Shown: one piece after another, positions 57,951 through 64,000 of the stretch
Layout: each line of letters starts with the position of its first letter
How positions within the stretch are numbered: the first letter of the stretch is position 1
Assembly: GCA_945906815.1 (NCBI GenBank)
Contig: CAMDRT010000021.1
Coordinates: 1 to 64,000, forward strand
DNA: 64,000 bases
From: Bordetella parapertussis
GTDB lineage: Bacteria > Pseudomonadota > Gammaproteobacteria > Burkholderiales > SG8-41
Direction: 5' to 3'
Position numbers and translations under genes: made by a program
The notes under the pieces: model-generated
Told to the model about the DNA's origin: nothing
Databases searched by the model: none
What the model saw: the letters and a program-made list of their open reading frames with translations, nothing else

Positions 57951-58682
57951 CTATTTCTTATTGTCCGGCCCGCCCGTCAGCGGCACAAAGCGCACCCCCA
58001 GCACGCGGCGCGTGTGGGTGGCGCCGGCAGCGGATTTTGTCAGCAGCAGCAGTTCCTGGTGCGAGCCCGGTGCACCTAGTGGAATCACCAACTTGCCGCC
58101 GGGCTTTAACTGTTCAATCAACGCCGGCGGTATCTCTCGCGCCGCTGCCGTCACCATGATGGCATCAAAAGGGGCGGCCTCAGGCCATCCTTGATAACCA
58201 TCGCCGATGCGCGTGATCACGTTACGATAGCCGCCGGCTGCCAGTCGCTGCGCGGCGACGCGCCCCAGCGGCTCGACAATTTCAATACTGTACACCGCTG
58301 CGGTCAATGCGCAGAGCACTGCCGCCTGGTAGCCCGAACCGGTGCCCACTTCCAGCACTTTTTCGCCGCCATTCAGCTCCAGCAAATCCGTCATCAGCGC
58401 CACCATGTACGGCTGTGAAATCGTTTGACCACTGCCAATCGCCAGCGGCGTGTTGCGATAGGCATGGGCCTCGTCTCCCGGCGCAACATAGCGGTGACGT
58501 TCCACTTTTGCGATGGCGTTCATCACTCGAAAACTGAAGGCAGCGCGTCCCGTTTCACTCGCGGTGTCGCGTGCCATGGCCGCGATTTCATCGATCATTT
58601 TCGCGCGTGGCGCGGCGTATGGATCCTGCGCGGATGCGGCGACCATAAGCATAGCGAGCAATAATCCACACCCTATTTTCAT
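57951..58682 (-). CDS. Protein-L-isoaspartate O-methyltransferase with signal peptide
   Basis: 243 aa. SAM-binding motif I VLEVGTGSGYQAAVLC, IVEPLGRVAAQRL, GDGYQGWPEAAPFDAIMVTAAA and the substrate segment SGQTISQPYMVALM are those of Pcm. Unlike cytosolic Pcm, it begins MKIGCGLLLAMLMVAASAQDPYA, a plausible signal peptide cleaved after ASA. This implies export, or an N-terminal anchor, for a SAM-dependent enzyme. An ATG at 58700 adds six residues. A usual pcm-surE-nlpD context is absent. Confidence 0.85.
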   Translation of the reverse strand: MKIGCGLLLAMLMVAASAQDPYAAPRAKMIDEIAAMARDTASETGRAAFSFRVMNAIAKVERHRYVAPGDEAHAYRNTPLAIGSGQTISQPYMVALMTDLLELNGGEKVLEVGTGSGYQAAVLCALTAAVYSIEIVEPLGRVAAQRLAAGGYRNVITRIGDGYQGWPEAAPFDAIMVTAAAREIPPALIEQLKPGGKLVIPLGAPGSHQELLLLTKSAAGATHTRRVLGVRFVPLTGGPDNKK

Positions 58683-58700
58683 ACGCAGAAAAACCGCCAA

Positions 58701-58733
58701 ATAAAAAGGGGCACACCGCTTCCAGTATGCCCC
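58701..58733 (-). terminator. Rho-independent terminator after the PsiF-repeat gene
   Basis: On the minus strand GGGGCATAC pairs with GTGTGCCCC (9 pairs, one wobble) around an 8-base loop, followed by TTTTTAT. It lies between the psiF-like gene and the methyltransferase start. Confidence 0.85.
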
Positions 58734-58772
58734 TCGCTCCGCCGCCTGACAATCCGGCGCGGAATTTTCAAA

Positions 58773-59267
58773 TTACTTCTTGGCGGGTGCCTGCGCTGCG
58801 GGTGCCGCAGGTGCCGCGGCGGCAGGGGCGTCCTTCTTGGTGGACAGGCAGTCTTTCATAAAACCTTTGCGCTCTTCGTCTTTCAGTTTTTTATCGGCGG
58901 CTTCCTTGTTGCAGGATTTCATTCTTTCCTGCTGCGCTGTTTTCTTCTTGTCCTCGTCCGATTTTTTCTGCTCTTTCAGGCACGTGCTCATATAACTCTT
59001 GCGCTCGTCACCCTTCTTTTCGCCTGCGCTGGCGTTACATGCCTTCATGCGCTCTTGTTGGGCTTTTTGCTTCTCCGAGGGTTCTTTCTTGGCCTTCTCG
59101 GCCTTGCCCGCATCCGCTTTAGGTGCGTCGGCTTTTGCGGATGCAGCGGCAGGTGCGGCAGCGGCGGCAGGCGCAGCTTTCTTCGCGTCGTCCTTCGCCT
59201 TATCTTGAGCAAACGCCAGCGGTGTAGCGGCCAGCATGAAGCACATCATTGCGATCAGTTTTTTCAT
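58773..59267 (-). CDS. Exported PsiF-repeat protein
   Basis: 164 aa. Signal peptide about residues 1-20 (ending AFA before QDKAK). A Lys/Ala-rich low-complexity linker follows, then two PsiF repeats, each QQERMKxCN ... ERKxxMxxCL (about 72-100 and 112-141), with paired cysteines that may form disulfides, and an Ala/Pro/Lys tail. PsiF in E. coli is induced by phosphate starvation; its role is unknown. A strong TTGGAGG site precedes the ATG at 59267, so the 59297 start is rejected. Confidence 0.85.
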   Translation of the reverse strand: MKKLIAMMCFMLAATPLAFAQDKAKDDAKKAAPAAAAAPAAASAKADAPKADAGKAEKAKKEPSEKQKAQQERMKACNASAGEKKGDERKSYMSTCLKEQKKSDEDKKKTAQQERMKSCNKEAADKKLKDEERKGFMKDCLSTKKDAPAAAAPAAPAAQAPAKK

Positions 59268-59380
59268 GAAAACCTCCAATAATTTATGGAATAACAAACA
59301 GTTGTTTGATCAGACTACTCACCGAGTGCAGCGCCGGCACCCCCAATAACGTGCAACATTCAAGTGCGCTGACACTAAAT

Positions 59381-60517
59381 TCAAAACAGCGACAACTGCT
59401 TCGCAGCGCCTGACGCCGGCACCCGGAACAGGGTGGTATCCAGCGCTGCATTACGCAGCATGCGCCCGCGCGCGTCGTAACCGATGCGCCGCTTGGCAAC
59501 TTTAAAGCGCTGGGCGAGCAACGCGGCAAACTCGCCCTGGCCGCGCATGCGGCTGCCGAAGTTCGGATCGTTGTCGCGTCCGCCGCGCAGCTCGTGCACG
59601 CGGCTCATCACATGTTTGGCTTTGAGCGGGTAATGGCGTTCGAGCCAGTCTCGAAACAAGGTCTTTACTTCGTATGGCAATCGCAGTACCACATAGCCCG
59701 CCTGCGTCGCGCCCGCCGCAAACGCGGCTTCGAGCACGGCCTCAATCTGATCGTCAGTGAGAAACGGAATCACCGGCGCCACCAGCACTCCCACCGGCAC
59801 ACCGGCCTGCGCCAGCGCGCGTATGGTCTCGATACGCCGCAGCGGTGCGACGCAACGCGGTTCCAGCCGGCGCGCGATCTCGTGATCAAGGTTATTGACC
59901 GATAGATGCACATTCACCAGATTCTTGCGCGCCATCGGCACCAGAATATCCACATCGCGCTCGACCAGCGCATTCTTGGTGACTATGCCCAGCGGCTGAT
60001 TAAACTCGGCGCACACTTCAAGTATGCCGCGCGTAATGTTGAGCCTGCGTTCGGCGGGCTGATACGGATCGGTATTCGCGCCGAGCGAAATGACCTCGCA
60101 GCGGTAGCCGGGCTTGGACAATTCCTGGCGCAGCAATTCAGCGGCGTTGATCTTGGCGAAGATGCGAGTTTCGAAATCCACCCCCGGCGACAGATTGCGA
60201 TAGGCATGGCTAGGCCGCGCGTAGCAATAAATGCAACCATGCTCGCAGCCTTGATACGGATTGATCGACTGCGTAAATGGAATATCCGGCGACTGGTTGC
60301 GCGAGATGATGCTGGCGGCGCGTTCTTCGGTGATTTGCGTTTTGAGCGCCGGCGCATCCGCTGCATCGTCCTGCACCCAGCCGTCATCGAACGCCTCGCG
60401 CTCTACTTGCTCGAATCGCCCTTCAGGATTGATCGCAGCGCCCCGTCCTTTTAACGGAGCGCCTTCGCGCTCGTGGCGCGGATCCATGTGCTTGCCCGAG
60501 AGCGTGCGCAGTGCCAT
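59381..60517 (-). CDS. PA0069-family radical SAM protein
   Basis: 378 aa. The radical SAM cysteine motif CxxxCxxC is in GCEHGCIYCYARPSH (about residues 91-105). The SplB-like barrel continues with ISLGANTDPYQPAER and LVAPVIPFLTDDQ. The family is conserved but uncharacterised, sometimes called Rv2578c-like or SPL-like; a DNA photolyase role is unproven. It ends AAKQLSLF. Its start at 60517 lies 4 bases before the thioesterase-like gene stop, so the two are co-transcribed. Confidence 0.88.
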   Translation of the reverse strand: MALRTLSGKHMDPRHEREGAPLKGRGAAINPEGRFEQVEREAFDDGWVQDDAADAPALKTQITEERAASIISRNQSPDIPFTQSINPYQGCEHGCIYCYARPSHAYRNLSPGVDFETRIFAKINAAELLRQELSKPGYRCEVISLGANTDPYQPAERRLNITRGILEVCAEFNQPLGIVTKNALVERDVDILVPMARKNLVNVHLSVNNLDHEIARRLEPRCVAPLRRIETIRALAQAGVPVGVLVAPVIPFLTDDQIEAVLEAAFAAGATQAGYVVLRLPYEVKTLFRDWLERHYPLKAKHVMSRVHELRGGRDNDPNFGSRMRGQGEFAALLAQRFKVAKRRIGYDARGRMLRNAALDTTLFRVPASGAAKQLSLF

Positions 60518-60520
60518 AGC

Positions 60521-61468
60521 TTAAGCACTGTGCGGCTTGAGCGCTTTATGCGCGTGCGTGGTGATCATCTCCATCACCCGCCGCTTATCCTTACCGGTGA
60601 TCTCGGTGCGTACCACGGCGGTGAGCCGTCCGTGGTGAATGACTTTCGACTTGGCCCTGATCACGCGGCCTTCACCAGGACGGATGTAGCAGGCCGTCAC
60701 CGCGCTCAACATCCAGCTCGCAGGCAGCGCCGCTTCAGCCGTCGCAATCCCCAGCCCCATCGTCACCCCGCCCTGCAGATGCCCCACGCGGTTGCCCACA
60801 TGCGGACCGTTGTTGAGTGCGCCGGTGGCACCCTTTTCAGTTGCGCGTGTATGGACGCCCAGAAAACTCTGGATAAACGGCTCACCCGCAGCGGCGCGCG
60901 CAAGAGCGGCGTCGGCCAGGGCTAGCACCTTGCGCTCCACCGGGTTCAATGCCTGTTCGGCCAGTGGCGCCACTGCGGGATCGCTATCCTTGCGTAGCGC
61001 CATGTTGTACAAGGCCACGCCCTTGGGGGGATCCAGCACCATGAAAGCGCCCATGCCGTAACACACCGGTCTTCCATTCGCTGTCACCGTCACTTGCGTC
61101 GCAGCCTGCAGGCTGGTGATGTGCTCGACATAACCTTGTATCGTCGATTGCGCGCGCAGCGTGCCTGTCATCGGCGCACCGGTGAATTGCAAATTCATTT
61201 GCACCGTGGCCAGCCGTGTGGCCGGGGTGTGCCCCGCGCGCACATTGGCGGCCATCGCAATATCCGCCAACACCGCCAGCGCGCTGTAGTCAACGTTGCC
61301 GTTCAAGCTGGTGATATGCGGGCCGGCAGCCATCGACATGCGTACGTCCTGCTCGGACACGTGATCGAAGGAGAATTCCAGAAAATTGCCGGCATAGTGA
61401 TAGCCCGGCGTGCGGTTAAGCGCGAGGGCGCGCAGTACGCGGTCGCGGATTGGTGAGGCAGTGGACAA
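60521..61468 (-). CDS. Double-hotdog thioesterase-like protein
   Basis: About 315 aa with two PaaI/acyl-CoA-thioesterase-type hotdog folds in tandem (about residues 40-150, with HITSLNGNVDYSALAVLADIA; and 220-315, with GNRVGHLQGGVTMGLGIATAEA). The substrate is unknown. Upstream of about 61500 the frame only translates the GTGAACG repeat (VHRSPFTVHPFTRSLVHSF), so a TTG at 61468 is the most plausible start. An ATG at 61636 exists inside the repeat region. No start has a clear ribosome-binding site, so the 5' end is uncertain. Confidence 0.72.
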   Translation of the reverse strand: MSTASPIRDRVLRALALNRTPGYHYAGNFLEFSFDHVSEQDVRMSMAAGPHITSLNGNVDYSALAVLADIAMAANVRAGHTPATRLATVQMNLQFTGAPMTGTLRAQSTIQGYVEHITSLQAATQVTVTANGRPVCYGMGAFMVLDPPKGVALYNMALRKDSDPAVAPLAEQALNPVERKVLALADAALARAAAGEPFIQSFLGVHTRATEKGATGALNNGPHVGNRVGHLQGGVTMGLGIATAEAALPASWMLSAVTACYIRPGEGRVIRAKSKVIHHGRLTAVVRTEITGKDKRRVMEMITTHAHKALKPHSA

Positions 61469-61530
61469 GGGGGTTTGGGATAGAGTGGAGGTAGGCGGGT
61501 ATTTTACTGCGCTGGTGCTAAATATGAATG

Positions 61531-61682
61531 AGTGAACGAGTGAACGGGTGAACGGGTGAACGGTGAACGGTGAACGGTGAACGAGTGTAGCCCTTCGCTC
61601 CAGTCCGCTTCCACGGAACGAGGGAGCCGGGAGCATGCGCTGGGGTTACTCGTTCACCCGTTCACCCGTTCACTCGTTCACG
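61531..61682. repeat. GTGAACG heptamer array, inverted, copy 5
   Basis: The left array of about eight units (61531-61588, GTGAACG and GGTGAAC variants) and the right array (61648-61682, four inverted units CGTTCAC) flank about 60 bases of unrelated sequence. The right array starts inside the DUF2520 gene and provides its stop codon. This is the clearest case of inverted heptamer arrays in the window. Confidence 0.85.
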
Positions 61683-62548
61683 CCCTTCAGCACCTCATGC
61701 AACACCGCCAACGCCTCAGCACTCGCCCCACCCTGCGCACGCGACAGTTCAAGCGCCATCACGCCCAGTGCGCGATAAATTTCCGCGCTGCGCGGATCGT
61801 ATTCGCGCAATGCCTCCAGTTGTCGCACCACCACGGCGTGATCGCCGCGTGCGATGGGACCGGTGAGTGCCTTCACCGTGCCAAGCCGGAACACGTTATC
61901 CACGGTTTCGCGCACCAGCGGTTCCATCATCACGCTCGCCGTTGCACGCGGCACGCCCGCCTTGGCGTAGCCCTGCAGGCCTGCTTCCAGCAACGCGGCT
62001 AGGTAGTTGCACACCATCACGCTGGCGGCGTGGTAAATGGTTTTGAATTGCGGATCGATGGCGATGACATGCGCGCCGATGTGCTCGAACGCGGGTTTGA
62101 GCAGCGCCAATGCCACAGGCTCGCCCTCAGCGGCACAATAGGTGCCGGCAAACGTGCGCACGGCATCTAGTGGATCGGCAAAACTTTTCAGCGGATGCAC
62201 GCTGGCGAGATGAGTCTCCTTCACGAATACCGCACGCAAGTCACCCGCCGGCAGTGCGCCGCTGCAATGAAACACCACATCACCCGCGCGCAACTTGCCG
62301 CCGCCTGCCAGCGCTTGCGCCGCGGACGCCATTTCGCTGTCGGGCGTTGCCAGCATCCACAAGTCAGCGGGCGGCATATCGCGCAGGCTGTCTGCCGCGC
62401 GGCCCGCGCCGATGAAGGCCACTGCATCGTGCGCACTGGCCAGCGTGCGGTTCAGCACGCCCTCGATAACCAGCACGCCACGCTGCTGCCACAGCGCGGC
62501 GAGCGTGCGTCCGGCGCGTCCGGCACCGATGATATTGAGTGTTTTCAT
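61670..62548 (-). CDS. DUF2520 Rossmann-fold oxidoreductase-like protein
   Basis: 292 aa. The dinucleotide-binding start LNIIGAGRAGRTLAALW and the layout FHCSGALPAG ... SVHPLKSFADP match the Rossmann-like/DUF2520 family, related to ketopantoate and pyrroline-carboxylate reductases. The helical C-terminal domain spans about 165-285. The NAD(P)-linked substrate is unknown. The last codons GVNE and TGA are encoded by the GTGAACG repeat, so the C-terminus may have been altered by the repeat. Confidence 0.82.
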   Translation of the reverse strand: MKTLNIIGAGRAGRTLAALWQQRGVLVIEGVLNRTLASAHDAVAFIGAGRAADSLRDMPPADLWMLATPDSEMASAAQALAGGGKLRAGDVVFHCSGALPAGDLRAVFVKETHLASVHPLKSFADPLDAVRTFAGTYCAAEGEPVALALLKPAFEHIGAHVIAIDPQFKTIYHAASVMVCNYLAALLEAGLQGYAKAGVPRATASVMMEPLVRETVDNVFRLGTVKALTGPIARGDHAVVVRQLEALREYDPRSAEIYRALGVMALELSRAQGGASAEALAVLHEVLKGVNE

Positions 62549-62696
62549 GCGGGGTGGGGCATCATACTACGCTGCGCCCTATCAAAAATAGATTGCAAAA
62601 ACAGATGGTTACAACTGACTTCGAGCAGACTTCCGTCGGCTGCGTTATGCTATAAGAAATCGCGTCCATTTCAAATATATCCCGAGGAGATCGCTT

Positions 62697-63686
62697 ATGC
62701 ACTTGCGTCAATCACGTTTTCGGCCGCCATACTTGGCCGGCGCGCTGGCACTGGCGGCAGCTTTTGTGCCCGCCGTACAGGCACAGTCCTTTCCCAGCCG
62801 CCCTATAGAAATGGTCATCCACAGCAATCCCGGCGCGGGGCAGGACGTTTTCGGCCGCCTGGTCGCCGAGATCAGCGCACGCGAAAAACTGTTGCCGCAA
62901 CCCTTCACCGTGGTCAATCGTCCCGGTGGCAGTGGTGCTGTGGCCTCCACCTTTATCAAATCCAAACGCGGCGACCCGCATTATCTGCTGTCGATGTCGA
63001 GCACCATCGTGCTCGCGCTGGCGAATCGCCCCGATCTTGGCCTCGCGCTCGATATCTACACGCCAGTGGCGCTGTTCGGATTCGACTTGCAGGCGTTTAC
63101 CGTGCCCGCGGATTCACGCTTCAAGAGTTTCAAGGAATTGATCGATGCCGCGAAACTAGCGCCGGACAGCGTGGTCAACGGCATCGCCTCAGCCACCGGC
63201 ACCGCGCGCTTTTTGCAGTATCAGATCGAAAAAGCCAGCGGTGCGAAATTCAAATATGTGTCGTTTAAAAGCGGCAGCGACGCGATGGTGGCGGTGATGG
63301 GTAAACACGTCGATCTCACCATGGAAAACGTGAGCGAAGTGCTAGGCGGCGTGGAAGCGAAAAAACTGCGCATCCTGGCCGTGCCGGCGGCGCAACGCCT
63401 GACGGGTTTGCCCGACGTGCCCACGCTGCGCGAACTGGGATACAACATTCATGTCGGTGGCGGCCGCGGCCTTGCCATGCCTGCGGGCGTCTCCAAAGAA
63501 ACGCTGGCGGTGATCGAGGCCACTGCGGAACGCGTGCACAAGAGCGCGCAATGGCGCGACTACGCCGCCAAGAACATGTACGAAAACACTTACATGGGCA
63601 GCGCCGCAGTCACACAATATCTCACCAAACAAATGCCCACCGTGGGGGATTTCATGGAATACATAGGCGTCAAAAAAGCGCCCTAA
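62697..63686 (+). CDS. Bug-family tripartite tricarboxylate receptor
   Basis: 329 aa. Signal peptide about residues 1-29 (ending VQA before QSFPS). The mature protein starts FPSRPIEMVIHSNPGAGQD, typical of the Bug (TctC-like) periplasmic binding family, with VVNRPGGSGAVA and SGSDAMVAVMGKHVDLTM. It binds a carboxylate ligand of unknown identity. No TctA/TctB membrane partners are in the window. GAGGAG site before the ATG. It lies just upstream of an enolase-superfamily gene, which suggests a shared organic-acid substrate. Confidence 0.9.
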   Translation: MHLRQSRFRPPYLAGALALAAAFVPAVQAQSFPSRPIEMVIHSNPGAGQDVFGRLVAEISAREKLLPQPFTVVNRPGGSGAVASTFIKSKRGDPHYLLSMSSTIVLALANRPDLGLALDIYTPVALFGFDLQAFTVPADSRFKSFKELIDAAKLAPDSVVNGIASATGTARFLQYQIEKASGAKFKYVSFKSGSDAMVAVMGKHVDLTMENVSEVLGGVEAKKLRILAVPAAQRLTGLPDVPTLRELGYNIHVGGGRGLAMPAGVSKETLAVIEATAERVHKSAQWRDYAAKNMYENTYMGSAAVTQYLTKQMPTVGDFMEYIGVKKAP

Positions 63687-63694
63687 CCGCCCTC

Positions 63695-64000
63695 ATGAGC
63701 CACATCGCAGCCATCAACACCTATCCGATTGCCGCACCGCTAAAGTACCGGCAACACACCGCGCATGAATCGCGCGACGACGTCACGCTGCTGCTGGTCG
63801 AAGTCGTGACCAGCGACGGCATCAAGGGTTACGGGCAGGTCAGCAGCATGCCGATGAAAGATATTGCCGCGTGGACCACAAAGCTCGCGCCGCACGTGAT
63901 CGGCATGAATGCATTGGCGCATGTGGCCGTATGGGAAAAGCTCTTTGCGCTCACCTCGCCCCAACCCGGCGTGGGGGGGCTGGCGCGCGGCGCGCGCCCG
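63695..64000 (+). CDS. Enolase-superfamily (mandelate racemase/muconate lactonizing-like) enzyme, N-terminal part
   Basis: The first 102 codons of a gene that runs off the window. The protein begins MSHIAAINTYPIAAPLKY. Its capping domain (LLLVEVVTSDGIKGYGQVSS and WEKLFALTSPQPG) matches the N-terminal domain of mandelate racemase/muconate lactonizing enzymes. The catalytic barrel is not visible, so the reaction cannot be assigned. It starts 8 bases after the Bug receptor stop and is probably in the same operon. Confidence 0.75.
   Translation, partial: MSHIAAINTYPIAAPLKYRQHTAHESRDDVTLLLVEVVTSDGIKGYGQVSSMPMKDIAAWTTKLAPHVIGMNALAHVAVWEKLFALTSPQPGVGGLARGARP

Overview
The window is chromosomal DNA from a betaproteobacterium. 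The evidence is the block ispB | rplU-rpmA-obgE-proB-(CNP1-like) ... rppH ... proS-lytic transglycosylase, the pilS-pilR pair beside ampD, the yihY-wrbA-DUF2069 and purM-purN-DUF3108 groupings, a Bug-type tricarboxylate receptor and a PA0069-type radical SAM protein. I cannot name the genus. I see no prophage, insertion sequence, transposase, CRISPR array or rRNA. There is one tRNA gene, Pro(CGG).

Layout, left to right. 1-3.9 kb: a phosphonate/phosphite-type ABC importer, phnD-phnC-phnE-phnE, read leftward. 4.1-9.2 kb: a lysine-rich histone H1-like protein, a DUF2442 protein and the class Ia ribonucleotide reductase nrdA-nrdB, with two NrdR boxes upstream. 9.6-13.4 kb: ampD, pilR, pilS and a small PP0621-type protein. 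13.6-18.5 kb: tRNA-Pro, ispB and the divergent rplU-rpmA-obgE-proB run. 18.5-21.8 kb: rubrerythrin, a CCG-type iron-sulfur protein, DUF3501 and a CBS-domain protein. 21.9-29.2 kb: rppH, a spermidine-synthase-like protein, proS, a lytic transglycosylase, yihY, wrbA, an LLM-type flavin oxidoreductase and DUF2069. 29.2-41.8 kb: leuA, purM-purN, two DUF3108 proteins, an RsmB-like methyltransferase, MscS, a fatty-acid desaturase, rpmB-rpmG, radC, coaBC and dut.

41.8-56.4 kb is a nitrate-assimilation island, all on the minus strand. In transcription order it holds a NarB-type nitrate reductase, a fused DmsB-DmsC-like electron-transfer/membrane-anchor protein, the ANTAR antiterminator nasT, the nitrate ABC importer nrtABD, the nitrite reductase nirBD, an MFS nitrate transporter and a PP2C/Ser-Thr kinase fusion. 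Three layers of control can be read from the DNA. Sigma-54 promoters with full matches to TGGCAC-N5-TTGCW lie before the nitrate reductase and before nirB. NtrC-like sites lie behind both. A dual-hexaloop ANTAR-type RNA leader with a terminator-like element lies before nrtA. Together they suggest that expression needs both nitrogen limitation and nitrate or nitrite.

56.6-64 kb: DUF192, a PuuD-like membrane protein, an apparently exported protein-L-isoaspartate methyltransferase, a PsiF-repeat protein, a PA0069-type radical SAM protein, a double-hotdog thioesterase-like protein, a DUF2520 Rossmann protein, a Bug receptor and the start of an enolase-superfamily enzyme.

A family of palindromic intergenic elements built from GTGA-containing heptamers (GTGAGGC, GTGAAGG, GTGAACG) occurs five times. 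It often abuts start codons or supplies stop codons. A second type of large inverted repeat occurs near 0 and 27.6 kb. These repeats are the least explained structure in the window.
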